A stretch of DNA of 58,035 nucleotides, from contig JAOZLL010000005.1 of NCBI GenBank assembly GCA_029934835.1, positions 1-58,035 on the forward strand, in the 5' to 3' direction. The translations under genes and the position numbers were made by a program. This document shows, in pieces, positions 8,262-16,559 of the stretch. The notes below the pieces were generated by a model that ran no database searches, had not been told where the DNA came from, and saw only the letters and a program-made list of their open reading frames with translations. Each line of letters begins with the position of its first letter. Position 1 is the first letter of the stretch. The stretch comes from Flavobacteriaceae bacterium. Its GTDB lineage: Bacteria > Bacteroidota > Bacteroidia > Flavobacteriales > Flavobacteriaceae.

Positions 8262-9641
8262 ATGAAGACATTAACGATGAAGAGACTTTCAACAGTAATG
8301 ATAGTATTTTTCTTATTATCAGGTAGTTTAATGATAAACGCTCAAGAAGATACCAATCAAGAGTGTAATATTAAATACAACTTATTTAGAGCAGATTTCA
8401 AAAGTAAAAAATATGATAATGCTTATGAAAATTGGTTGTGGACTTTTGAAAATTGTCCAACACTATCCGTGAACACTTATAAAAATGGATTAGTTATAGC
8501 TAAACATTTATACAAAAACACAACAGGTACTGAACAAGATGCTGCAAAAGTTTTAGTAGAAAAAATATACAAACAGAGATTACAATACTACCCAAATGTA
8601 AAGGCGGGCAAAATGTATAGCGAATATGCTATGTTTATGGATAAAACTGGAGCTTCAGAACCCGTAGTTTTTAATCTTTTACAAAAGTCTTATGATGCTA
8701 ATCCAGAAGAAATGGGTATTAAAGCTATTTTTAAATATTTTGAAGGTATCATAGAACGAAATAAAGATAATAACATTCAAGAAATCTTTGATATGAATGA
8801 CAACTTACAAGATGTCGTTAATAATAAAATGGATGGACTTTCTCATAAATTGGATAAACTACGTGAACTTGAAGAATCTGGTAAAGAATTAGATAAAAAG
8901 CAAACTTACCTAAAAGGAGCTTATAGTACAAACCTAAAAGGTTTAGGAAAAGTAGAAGGTGGATTAGGTGCTATGTTAGAAAAATATGCTACATGTGATC
9001 GATTAATTCCATTATACAAAAAAGATTGTGAAGCAAATTCTAACAATGTCGTTTGGTTAAAACGTAGTGTATCGAGATTGTATAACAAAGGATGTACTGA
9101 TGGAGCATTCTATGATAAAATTGTTGAAAAATATGTTAATGCTGATCCCTCTTCAGACGCTTATGTATTCTATGCAGGTATGTTAATGAAAAAAGGTGAT
9201 GAAACAAAAGCTTTAGAGTATTTCAAAAAAGCAGTTGATTTAGAAACTAATAGCTACAAAAAAGCAAAGTATTTATACACTATTGCTAGAATGATGAAAA
9301 ACAAAGGTCGTTTTGGTCAGGCTAGAAGTTATGCTTATAAAGCTGTTGAGGCACGTCCAAGTCACGGAAAAGCGTATCTTTTAGTAGCTAGTATGTATGC
9401 GAGTAGTGCTAAAACATGTGGAAATGGCGTATTTGGAACAAGAATGGTCTATCAAGCAGCCTTAAATAAAGCAAGAAGAGCTAAAGCAATTGATCCAAGT
9501 ATCTCTTCATTAGCAAATAAGTACATTAAGAGTTACTCATCTAAAGCACCTTCGACAGAAGATGTATTTAATGAAGGTATTCAATCAGGATCTCCATGGA
9601 AAATTGGATGTTGGATAGGTGAAACGGTAAGAGTTCCCTAA
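8262..9641 (+). CDS. Exported tetratricopeptide-repeat protein
   Basis: 459 residues with a signal peptide ending near SLMINAQ. The body is helical. TPR-like repeats are clearest near 290-350 (DAYVFYAGMLMKKGDETKAL, EYFKKAV, then KAKYLYTIARMMKNKGRFGQ). ECNIKYNLFRADFKSKKYDN at the mature N-terminus looks like another helical hairpin. Several cysteines in the mature part (ENCP, ATCD, KDCE, GCTD, KTCGNG, IGCW) may form disulfides in the periplasm. Probably an assembly or scaffold protein of the envelope; its place between the outer-membrane protein and lptC is consistent with this, but the role is unknown. Confidence 0.85.
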   Translation: MKTLTMKRLSTVMIVFFLLSGSLMINAQEDTNQECNIKYNLFRADFKSKKYDNAYENWLWTFENCPTLSVNTYKNGLVIAKHLYKNTTGTEQDAAKVLVEKIYKQRLQYYPNVKAGKMYSEYAMFMDKTGASEPVVFNLLQKSYDANPEEMGIKAIFKYFEGIIERNKDNNIQEIFDMNDNLQDVVNNKMDGLSHKLDKLRELEESGKELDKKQTYLKGAYSTNLKGLGKVEGGLGAMLEKYATCDRLIPLYKKDCEANSNNVVWLKRSVSRLYNKGCTDGAFYDKIVEKYVNADPSSDAYVFYAGMLMKKGDETKALEYFKKAVDLETNSYKKAKYLYTIARMMKNKGRFGQARSYAYKAVEARPSHGKAYLLVASMYASSAKTCGNGVFGTRMVYQAALNKARRAKAIDPSISSLANKYIKSYSSKAPSTEDVFNEGIQSGSPWKIGCWIGETVRVP

Positions 9642-9647
9642 TACAAA

Positions 9648-10208
9648 TTGAAAAAAACAGTTATAAATATTATACAAAGCAGTGTTGCCCTTTTTGTGGT
9701 AGCACTGCTTTTTTCTTGTACCAATGATATCAAAAAAGTACAAGATTTTTTAGCCGATAAAAACTTACCAATAGGTGTAGCTGAAAATATTAATTTAGTC
9801 TACAAAGATTCAGGTGAAATAACGACCAAAATGCGTAGTTCTTTGGTTCATGATTTTAGCAATAGAAAAGCACATCCTTATTCTGAGTTCCCAGAAGGTA
9901 TTCATATTACCAAAATAACAAAAACCGGAGATTCAACAACCGTTAAGGGAGACTACTCAATAAGTTATACTAAAACTGAAGTTGCAGAAATACGTGAAAA
10001 TGTCATTGTTGTTAATTATGAAAAAAAATACTCTCTTTACACTTCACAACTTTTTTGGGATCAAAAAGAACACTACTTCTTAACCGAAAAAAAGTTCACT
10101 TTAATTACTCCAACCGACACATTATATGGAGTTGGATTTGAATCAAGTGAGGATTTATTTGACTGGCATATCAAAAACAATAGTGGTAGTATTCAAGTTA
10201 ACGATTAA
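9648..10208 (+). CDS. lptC: LPS export ABC transporter periplasmic protein LptC
   Basis: 186 residues. TTG at 9648 is the only fitting start (MKKTVINIIQSSVALFVVAL) and leads to a lipobox-like LFSC, so it may be lipid-anchored as usual for Bacteroidota LptC. FLADKNLPIGVAENINLVYK, then DSGEITTKMRSSLVHDF and SEFPEGIHI, match the LptC pattern in which lipid A-bearing LPS passes along a beta-jellyroll. It lies 6 bases after the TPR gene. lptD is also in this window (32485-35184), so two LPS-export parts are present at separate sites. Confidence 0.85.
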   Translation: MKKTVINIIQSSVALFVVALLFSCTNDIKKVQDFLADKNLPIGVAENINLVYKDSGEITTKMRSSLVHDFSNRKAHPYSEFPEGIHITKITKTGDSTTVKGDYSISYTKTEVAEIRENVIVVNYEKKYSLYTSQLFWDQKEHYFLTEKKFTLITPTDTLYGVGFESSEDLFDWHIKNNSGSIQVND

Positions 10209-10419
10209 AAATCTATAGGTTTAATTAATCAATTCTTTACTCTTTTTTTAGTAAATTCTAATCTATTTATTTAGATCCATAATTATAAAAACGATACTTT
10301 ATTGATAAATAATTGATTCAAAAAAGTTTAGTCATAATTATTTTGTAATTTTACCAACCTTTTACGCAATATATTTGAGTTATTAGGGTTGAATAATTTA
10401 ACACATAAACTAAAATTAT

Positions 10420-12762
10420 TTGAAAAATTTAATTGGTATAGTAGTAGTAAGCCTTATTCTTTTAGGAGCTTGTTCAACTAGGAAAAATACTTTTGTCAGT
10501 AGAGGATATCATAATGTTTCTACAAAATATAATGTCTTATATAATGGCAATGTAGCTCTTGAAAAAGGGATACAAGAGCTCAATGCAAAATATAAAGATA
10601 ATTTTTGGAAAGTTTTACCGATTGAACCGCTAAAAATTGAACAGGAGATTCTTCTTCTACCTGGAAAAAGTACAGAAAAAACAAGTAGTTCTTTTGATAT
10701 AGCAGAAGAAAAAGCGGTAAAAGCAGTACAAAAACATGGAATGTATATTGCCGGCAGTGAGCGTAATAAACAAATTGATGATGCTTACCTATTATTAGGA
10801 AAATCTCGTTATTATTCACAAAGATTTGTTCCTGCACTTGAAGCATTTGAATATGTATTGAAACACTATCCCAAAGGAGATTTGAATAAAGAACTTCGTA
10901 TTTGGAAAGCTAAAACCCAAATAAGATTGCAAAATGAAGAACAGGCTGTTTTTGCATTAGAGGATCTTTTAAAATCAAAAAAAAATGAAAAAGAGATTAA
11001 TGAAGATGCCTATACGGCATTAGCAATGGCATATCTCGCTTTAGATAGTGTTCCTCAGGCGATTAAACATTTAAATAATGCTGTAGAAACGCATGAAAAT
11101 AAGGAGCAACATGTACGAAACTTATTTGTTTTAGGACAATTATATAGACAAGAACAAAACTTGGATTCATCGCAGTTGGCTTTTCAACAAATCTTAGATT
11201 TTAAAAAATCGCCTTATAAATATATAATTCATACGTACATAGAGCAAGTCAAAAATAGTACAGATAGTACTGATATAACTGAGCTACAAAAAATAATTAC
11301 TAAACTTATTAAAGAGCGAGAAAACAGACCTTATTTAGACGAGCTCTATTACCAAACTGCTCAGATGAACTATCACGATAAGGATAGTGCTAAAGCTCTA
11401 GAAAATTTAATATACTCTGTGCATACACCATTAGCTAATAATTTTCAAAAAGGACTTTCTTATGAGAAAATTGGAGACTATTATTTTGACAAAGCTAAAT
11501 TTGTAAAAGCTGGAGCATATTATGATAGTGTAATGCCAAATGTTACCAATCAAAATACAAAACGTATTAGAAGGTTAAAACGAAAACGTAAAAGTTTAGA
11601 TGAAGTTATTGTACATGAAAACACTCTAAAGTATAATGATAGTATACTAAGTTTAGTAGCAATGAACACTGCAGAACGAACTGCCTATTTTGAAGAGTAC
11701 ATTGCAAAAATTAAAAAAGCAGATGAACTTGCTGCAATTATTAAAGAAAATAAAGAACGTTCCAATACTTCTGGAAACGCATTAGCAGGAAATAAGAAAC
11801 AAAATACAAATGCAGGAAAATGGTATTTTTACAATACTCAAACTGTTGGTTTTGGGAAAGGAGAATTTCAAAAAATTTGGGGTAATAGAGATTTACAAGA
11901 TAATTGGCGATGGTCTGAAAGATCAGTTATTCAAATGAATGATGAAAACCTAGCTGACAATAGTTCATTGATTCCAGAAATAATTGATGAATCAAAAAAA
12001 TATAATATTGACTTCTATATCAACAGGATTCCTAAAGAGGAAACCGAATTACAATTGATGCGTGAAAACAATAGTAATGCATTATATCAACTAGGCCTTA
12101 TTTATAAAGAGAAATTCCAGGAATATCCGTTAGCAATACAAAGACTAGAACGATTTTTAGCAGAAAAACCCAAAGAAAATCTTATTCTACCAGCAAAATA
12201 TCATTTGTATAAAATTTATGAAATAACAGAAGACCCACGTTTAGAAAAAGTAAAAAACGAAATTATCACAGATTACCCTGATTCACGTTTTGCTAAAATT
12301 ATACAAAATCCTGATGAACTAAATTATGATATGCTTACAGATACACCTGAATCTCATTATGAAAAAGTGTATTGTGATTATGAATATGAAAAATATGCAG
12401 AAGTATTAGCACAATGTAATGTAGCTATTAAACAATATGAAGATAATCCCATACAAGCAAAATTTGAATTGTTAAAGAGCTATACCTTGTTAAGAACTGA
12501 AAACAAAGCTTCCTTTGTAAAAGGATTGGAATTTGTTGTAGATAACTATCCAAAAACAGTTGAAAGTGAACATGCACAAGAAGTTTTAGATGTAATGAAC
12601 GGAGTAAAGAAACAAACCCTAATAATAGAAAAAAACCAAGATAAAGTAGAGAAAAAGCCAATTAAAACCCAATCAAAAAACCAATTAAAATCGCTTACTG
12701 ATCAAGAAAAGAAAGAAAAAGTATTAGAACTTATGAAAAAGAATGGGCCACCAAAAAAATAA
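10420..12762 (+). CDS. sprE: PorW/SprE-type lipoprotein of the type IX secretion/gliding system
   Basis: 780 residues from TTG 10420. Lipoprotein signal with lipobox LGAC (Cys18). The mature start (RKNTFVSRGYHNVSTKYNVL, then YNGNVALEKGI and DNFWKVLPIEPL) is the recognisable head of SprE (Flavobacterium) and PorW (Porphyromonas), an outer-membrane-associated lipoprotein needed for T9SS function and gliding. TPR-like helices fill residues 85-280 and 540-720. The C-terminus is Lys-rich (KKTLIIEKNQDKVEKK). It follows lptC after a 211-base spacer. The T9SS cargo domain at 22467-23261 shows that the pathway has substrates in this genome. Confidence 0.85.
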   Translation: MKNLIGIVVVSLILLGACSTRKNTFVSRGYHNVSTKYNVLYNGNVALEKGIQELNAKYKDNFWKVLPIEPLKIEQEILLLPGKSTEKTSSSFDIAEEKAVKAVQKHGMYIAGSERNKQIDDAYLLLGKSRYYSQRFVPALEAFEYVLKHYPKGDLNKELRIWKAKTQIRLQNEEQAVFALEDLLKSKKNEKEINEDAYTALAMAYLALDSVPQAIKHLNNAVETHENKEQHVRNLFVLGQLYRQEQNLDSSQLAFQQILDFKKSPYKYIIHTYIEQVKNSTDSTDITELQKIITKLIKERENRPYLDELYYQTAQMNYHDKDSAKALENLIYSVHTPLANNFQKGLSYEKIGDYYFDKAKFVKAGAYYDSVMPNVTNQNTKRIRRLKRKRKSLDEVIVHENTLKYNDSILSLVAMNTAERTAYFEEYIAKIKKADELAAIIKENKERSNTSGNALAGNKKQNTNAGKWYFYNTQTVGFGKGEFQKIWGNRDLQDNWRWSERSVIQMNDENLADNSSLIPEIIDESKKYNIDFYINRIPKEETELQLMRENNSNALYQLGLIYKEKFQEYPLAIQRLERFLAEKPKENLILPAKYHLYKIYEITEDPRLEKVKNEIITDYPDSRFAKIIQNPDELNYDMLTDTPESHYEKVYCDYEYEKYAEVLAQCNVAIKQYEDNPIQAKFELLKSYTLLRTENKASFVKGLEFVVDNYPKTVESEHAQEVLDVMNGVKKQTLIIEKNQDKVEKKPIKTQSKNQLKSLTDQEKKEKVLELMKKNGPPKK

Positions 12763-12802
12763 TCAACAAACCCCTTTAATTAATTCAAACCCCAATATAA
12801 TT

Positions 12803-13204
12803 ATGTTCGCAGAGAAAAAAACAAACCAAGGTCAACCACAGAGAAATGTAATCGGTATTACTACAGAAATCACAGGAGATATTTCATCTGATGGTGATTT
12901 TAGAATCGATGGAAAAATTGAAGGAAATGTCAAAACATCTGGTAGATTAATCATAGGAAAAGATGGTATAGTCAAAGGCACAATAGATTGTGCTAACGCT
13001 GATATCGAAGGTAAAATTTCTGGAAAACTCACTTGTTCAGGTACGCTAAGCTTAAAAGCTTCAGCTGTTATTGATGGTGAAGTATATCTCGAAAAACTTG
13101 CCGTTGAACCAGGAGCTACTTTTAATGCCACTTGTAGCATGAAAGGTGTTAAAGCATTAAATAGTGATGATGCCAAACAAGAAAGAAAAAAATCAGTTTC
13201 CTAA
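12803..13204 (+). CDS. Bactofilin (polymer-forming cytoskeletal protein)
   Basis: 133 residues from ATG 12803. VIGITTEITGDISSDGDFRI, then DGKIEGNVKTSGRLIIG and the repeated right-handed beta-helix rungs (GTIDCANADIEGKISG, KLTCSGTLSLKASAVIDGEV) are the bactofilin domain, which polymerises beneath the inner membrane without nucleotide. The frame is open back to ATG 12743 inside sprE, but MFAEKKTNQGQ is the usual type of disordered N-terminus. Its 3' end overlaps the atpZ-like gene by about 35 bases, so it is tied to the following ATP synthase accessory genes. Confidence 0.9.
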   Translation: MFAEKKTNQGQPQRNVIGITTEITGDISSDGDFRIDGKIEGNVKTSGRLIIGKDGIVKGTIDCANADIEGKISGKLTCSGTLSLKASAVIDGEVYLEKLAVEPGATFNATCSMKGVKALNSDDAKQERKKSVS

Positions 13205-13394
13205 ATATCTTGCTTTAATTGGTGTTGCTGCTCAAATGGGAATAACCATTTACCTTGGTGCCTATTTGGGTAAAAAATTAGATGAAAAGTACCCTAGTGA
13301 AAAAAACTATTTCACTATTGTCTTAACACTCTTAGGAGTATTTGTGGCAATATTTGTGATTGTCAAACAACTTAATAGAATTAACCAAGAGTGA
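13170..13394 (+). CDS. AtpZ/AtpI-family membrane protein
   Basis: About 74-76 residues; in-frame starts GTG 13164, ATG 13167 and ATG 13170 are adjacent, and MPNKKEKNQFPKYLALIGVA is preferred. Two transmembrane helices (LALIGVAAQMGITIYLGAYL and FTIVLTLLGVFVAIFVIVK) flank a short GKKLDEKYPSEK loop, the AtpZ/AtpI signature of proteins encoded ahead of F1Fo ATP synthase genes. The family is linked to c-ring assembly or divalent-cation transport. It overlaps the bactofilin end, and its stop overlaps the next GTG start (GTGA). Confidence 0.85.
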   Translation: MPNKKEKNQFPKYLALIGVAAQMGITIYLGAYLGKKLDEKYPSEKNYFTIVLTLLGVFVAIFVIVKQLNRINQE

Positions 13395-13774
13395 AAAAGA
13401 CATTAGTAGTTTTTATAGCAAAGCTTGTAATAAGCCTTTTAGTCATATTTGGTCTGCATTTACTAGTATTTAAACAAGTAAATTTCCAATTTGATGTAAA
13501 CTTAATAACAGTTTCCTATGTGGCTAATTTTTTACTAGCTTTTTTGATAGTAGCCAGCCTCAGTATTTACATCAATAAACTCAAAAGTTATATTGGGTTT
13601 CTATTTATGTTCGGAAGCTTATTAAAGTTTGCCGTATTTTTTATTTGGTTTTATCCCATTTTTAAATCTGATGGAGCTATAAACCCTTTTGAATTTAGCA
13701 TTTTTTTCATCCCTTATTTTATGTGTTTACTTTTTGAAACTTATGAACTAAGTAAGTTGCTAAATAGAATGTAA
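13391..13774 (+). CDS. DUF6168 family membrane protein (atp-linked)
   Basis: 127 residues from GTG 13391, overlapping the upstream stop by four bases. Four hydrophobic helices are visible: LVVFIAKLVISLLVIFGLHL, VSYVANFLLAFLIVASLSIY, IGFLFMFGSLLKFAVFFIWF and FSIFFIPYFMCLLFETYELS. The order AtpZ-like, this protein, atpB is the place where AtpI-type assembly helpers occur, so a role in Fo assembly is a reasonable inference. The family name DUF6168 is from memory of flavobacterial genomes; no catalytic motif is seen. Confidence 0.75.
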   Translation: MKKTLVVFIAKLVISLLVIFGLHLLVFKQVNFQFDVNLITVSYVANFLLAFLIVASLSIYINKLKSYIGFLFMFGSLLKFAVFFIWFYPIFKSDGAINPFEFSIFFIPYFMCLLFETYELSKLLNRM

Positions 13775-13898
13775 TTATTATTCTCTAATTTAGATAAATA
13801 ATGAATTATAACTAACTGTCTAACAGAATATTTAACTCCTGTTTTATCTTGTAAAAAAATATCTTAAAGATTAATTTTTAGGTCTAAATTATTAACAT

Positions 13899-13906
13899 TA
13901 CATTTG
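13899..13906 (+). promoter_or_regulatory. Candidate -7 box for atpB
   Basis: TACATTTG followed by C matches the Bacteroidota TAnnTTTG box exactly and lies 31 bases before the atpB ATG. A T-rich stretch (13875-13880) sits about 18-20 bases upstream but is not a clean TTTG. Confidence 0.45.
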
Positions 13907-13937
13907 CACCGATTTTTAAGAGTTATATCTATTTATA

Positions 13938-15026
13938 ATGCATAAAATTTTACTTTACATTTTAAGCTTCTTGGCTTTTAACTTTTCTCTGAATGCCCAA
14001 CATGAAACGGAGCATGCTACAGAGCATGAAGTTGTGGTACAACATGAAGAAAAAAGTTTAAAAGAAACCATTAAAGAGAACATTCAACATCATCTTAAAG
14101 ATTCACATGATTTTGTGTTCTTTTCTGACTCAGAAACGGGAAAACATTATGGTTTTTCGCTTCCTGTAATTTTATGGGATGATGGATTAAAACTCTTTTC
14201 TTCATCTAAATTTCACCATGGTGAAAGTCTAGCCGAAGTTGATGGTAATTTTTATAAACTCTACCATAACAAAATCTATAAAGTAGATACTGAAGGAACA
14301 ATCAATTATGATGAACAACATCATCCAACCAATGCTAAGCCATTAGATTTCTCTATTACCAAAGGCGTTTTCAGTATTATTATTTTAGCAGCTTTTATGT
14401 TGTGGTTCTTTATTGGTATTGCAAAATCTTATGTAAAAAACAATGGTGTACCAAAAGGTGCAGCTGGTTTTATGGAGCCTATAATCTTATATATACGTGA
14501 TGAAATTGCAATTCCAAATATTGGAGAAAAGCATCATGCTAGGTATATGAGTTACCTGTTAACGGTTTTCTTTTTTGTGTGGTTCTTTAATTTAATTGGA
14601 TTAACACCACTTGGAATTAACGTTACCGGAAATATTGCCATTACTTTTGGCCTAGCAATAATCACTTTTTTGATTACGCAGTTTACAGCCAATGCTAACT
14701 ATTGGAAACATATATTTTGGATGCCAGGAGTTCCTGTACCCATGAAAATAATTTTAGCACCTATTGAATTGTTAGGTGTTATCATTAAACCTTTTGCTTT
14801 AATGATACGTTTGTATGCCAATATTTCGGCAGGACATATCGTTTTAATGAGTTTAATAGGTTTAATGTTTGTATTTCATAATTGGTTAGGAAGTAGCTTA
14901 ACCTTTTTCTTAGCTTTTGCTATCTCATTAATCGAACTATTAGTAGCCTTATTACAGGCATATATTTTTACCATGTTATCTGCACTTTATTTTGGCTTCG
15001 CCGTTGAAGAGCATGATGACCATTAA
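13938..15026 (+). CDS. atpB: F1Fo ATP synthase subunit a
   Basis: 362 residues. Has a signal-like N-terminus (HKILLYILSFLAFNFSLNAQ) and a His/Glu-rich periplasmic extension (HETEHATEHE), both usual in Bacteroidota AtpB. The core includes FNLIGLTPLGINVTGNIAIT and the half-channel helix ALMIRLYANISAGHIVLMSL with the essential Arg, followed by FAISLIELLVALLQAYIFTM. Forms the proton half-channels beside the c-ring in the inner membrane. First gene of the run atpB-E-F-H-A-(insert)-G. Confidence 0.95.
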   Translation: MHKILLYILSFLAFNFSLNAQHETEHATEHEVVVQHEEKSLKETIKENIQHHLKDSHDFVFFSDSETGKHYGFSLPVILWDDGLKLFSSSKFHHGESLAEVDGNFYKLYHNKIYKVDTEGTINYDEQHHPTNAKPLDFSITKGVFSIIILAAFMLWFFIGIAKSYVKNNGVPKGAAGFMEPIILYIRDEIAIPNIGEKHHARYMSYLLTVFFFVWFFNLIGLTPLGINVTGNIAITFGLAIITFLITQFTANANYWKHIFWMPGVPVPMKIILAPIELLGVIIKPFALMIRLYANISAGHIVLMSLIGLMFVFHNWLGSSLTFFLAFAISLIELLVALLQAYIFTMLSALYFGFAVEEHDDH

Positions 15027-15056
15027 TTTGAATGTTTAATTTTAATTATATTTAAT

Positions 15057-15248
15057 ATGGAAATTCCAGCAATTGTAGGAGCAGGTTTAGTAGTAATAGG
15101 TGCCGGTATCGGTATCGGTCGTATCGGTGGTTCTGCCATGGATGCTATTGCACGTCAGCCAGAAGCTTACGGAAAGATTCAAACAGCAATGCTAATTGCA
15201 GCTGCGCTTATTGAAGGTATTGGTTTTGCTGCATTATTTGCAGTTTAA
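15057..15248 (+). CDS. atpE: F1Fo ATP synthase subunit c
   Basis: 63 residues, two hydrophobic helices joined by a polar ARQPEAYGK loop. The ion-carrying carboxylate is Glu53 (ALIEGIGFAALF). No Ser/Thr follows the Glu and the usual sodium ligands are not evident, so proton coupling is the more likely reading. The GxGxGxG helix-packing motif is present (GAGIGIGRIGG). It is followed by a strong hairpin before atpF. Confidence 0.95.
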   Translation: MEIPAIVGAGLVVIGAGIGIGRIGGSAMDAIARQPEAYGKIQTAMLIAAALIEGIGFAALFAV

Positions 15249-15258
15249 CAAGAATTAG

Positions 15259-15299
15259 AACAACAGTTATAACGGTTGGTTATAACTGTTGTTTATTAT
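15259..15299 (+). terminator. Strong hairpin between atpE and atpF (attenuator or mRNA-stabilising stem)
   Basis: AACAACAGTTATAAC (15259-15273) pairs perfectly with GTTATAACTGTTGTT (15279-15293) across the loop GGTTG. It is followed by a broken T-rich run (TATTATTAAATATTTTT). It starts 11 bases after the atpE stop and 34 bases before the atpF ATG. It could be a partial terminator, or protect an atpE-rich transcript. Confidence 0.6.
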
Positions 15300-15326
15300 T
15301 AAATATTTTTAGATATATAATATAGT

Positions 15327-15827
15327 ATGGATAAGTTAATTAGTGATTTTTCATTAGGACTGTTTTTTTGGCAGACAATTCTTTTTATAGGTTTACTCTT
15401 TTTATTAAGGTATTTTGCATGGAAACCCATTCTTAATGCAATTAAAGAACGTGAAGAAGGAATATTAAATTCTTTAGAATCTGCAAAAAATGCCCGTAAA
15501 GAAATGCAAAATCTTACGGCTGACAACGAACGTATTTTAAAAGAAGCACGTAATGATCGAGAAGAACTTTTGAAAGAAGCACGTACCATGCGTGAAAAAA
15601 TGATCGATGAAGCTAAAGGTGAAGCACAAGTAGAAGCTAATAATCTTATTGCAAAAGCAAAAGAAAGCATCGAAACAGAAAAACAAGCTGCCATTGCTGA
15701 TTTAAAAAAGCAAGTAGCTGATTTATCAATAGGTATTGCAGAAAAATTAGTCAAAGAAGAATTGGCATCAAAAGATAAGCAAGTAAAGCTTATTGAGACC
15801 ATGTTAAAAGATGTAAAACTAAACTAG
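15327..15827 (+). CDS. atpF: F1Fo ATP synthase subunit b
   Basis: 166 residues. One N-terminal membrane helix (SLGLFFWQTILFIGLLFLLR) is followed by PILNAIKEREEGI and a long charged coiled-coil, the standard subunit b peripheral stalk. The stop TAG directly abuts the atpH ATG (no spacer). An antisense open frame covers this gene and is a composition shadow. Confidence 0.95.
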   Translation: MDKLISDFSLGLFFWQTILFIGLLFLLRYFAWKPILNAIKEREEGILNSLESAKNARKEMQNLTADNERILKEARNDREELLKEARTMREKMIDEAKGEAQVEANNLIAKAKESIETEKQAAIADLKKQVADLSIGIAEKLVKEELASKDKQVKLIETMLKDVKLN

Positions 15828-16364
15828 ATGAGTACTAGAGCCGCTAATCGTTACGCAAAAGCACTTTTAGATCTAGCTTTAGATAAAAAGCAAGAAGAGA
15901 TCGTTCAAAAAGATATGCAATTTATTTCAAAATCAATTGCTGAAAATAGTGAACTCCAAATGCTTTTAGAAAGTCCGATTTTTAATATTTCTGATAAAAA
16001 TAAAGCTTTAAAAGCAATCTTTAATAAAGACATTAGTGGTTTATCTAATGATCTTATCGATTTATTAACCACTAACAAAAGAATGCCTTTATTACAAGCT
16101 ATTTCAAAACAATATAGCCTCCTATTTAATGAAGAAAAAGGAATTGTAAAAGCTTCGGTCGTTACAGCTTTCCCTATCGATGATTCAATGCGGGAAAAAG
16201 TATTAGCAAAAGCAACAGAATTAGTGGGCAACAAAAAAATATCTCTAGAAAACAAAGTAGATGAAAATATCATCGGCGGATTTGTTTTACGAGTAGGTGA
16301 TGTGCAAATAGATGCAAGCATCCAAAATAAATTAAGTAAATTAAAAAGAGAATTAAGTGAGTAG
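15828..16364 (+). CDS. atpH: F1Fo ATP synthase subunit delta
   Basis: 178 residues. N-terminal helical domain (RAANRYAKALLDLALDKKQE) and C-terminal part ending VDENIIGGFVLRVGDVQIDA with SIQNKLSKLKREL, the OSCP/delta signature that links the b stalk to F1. It begins immediately after the atpF stop and is separated from atpA by a 195-base repeat tract. Confidence 0.95.
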   Translation: MSTRAANRYAKALLDLALDKKQEEIVQKDMQFISKSIAENSELQMLLESPIFNISDKNKALKAIFNKDISGLSNDLIDLLTTNKRMPLLQAISKQYSLLFNEEKGIVKASVVTAFPIDDSMREKVLAKATELVGNKKISLENKVDENIIGGFVLRVGDVQIDASIQNKLSKLKRELSE

Positions 16365-16370
16365 AGGAGT

Positions 16371-16557
16371 TATAAAGTGTAAAGTATAAAGTTCGTAAAG
16401 TTAGAAAGTAACTACTTTCAACTTTTAACTTTTAACTTTCAACTATTAACTTTTAACTTTCAACTATTAACTTTCAACTTTTAAACTATTAACAGAGAGT
16501 AAAAAGAACAGAGTGAACAACTTTCAACTTTTAACTTTCAACTTTTAACTTAAAACA
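16371..16557. repeat. Heptad repeat tract (AACTTTY units) between atpH and atpA
   Basis: From about 16412, units AACTTTC/AACTTTT/AACTATT follow each other in 7-base register to about 16497, and again at 16519-16552. The left part (16376-16411) carries the complementary words (AAAGTATAAAGTTCGTAAAG, then TTAGAAAGTA), so the tract can fold; AAAGTTAGAAAGT pairs with ACTTTCAACTTT. It is noncoding and interrupts an otherwise tight operon. Confidence 0.8.
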
Positions 16558-16559
16558 GA

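Noticed and set aside
15299-15802. 167-codon antisense ORF over atpF
   Set aside because: A shadow of atpF codon bias; no homology-like features, while the sense gene is certain.
16371-16557. CRISPR-like array
   Set aside because: Units are 7 bases and contiguous, without spacers of constant length and without cas genes.
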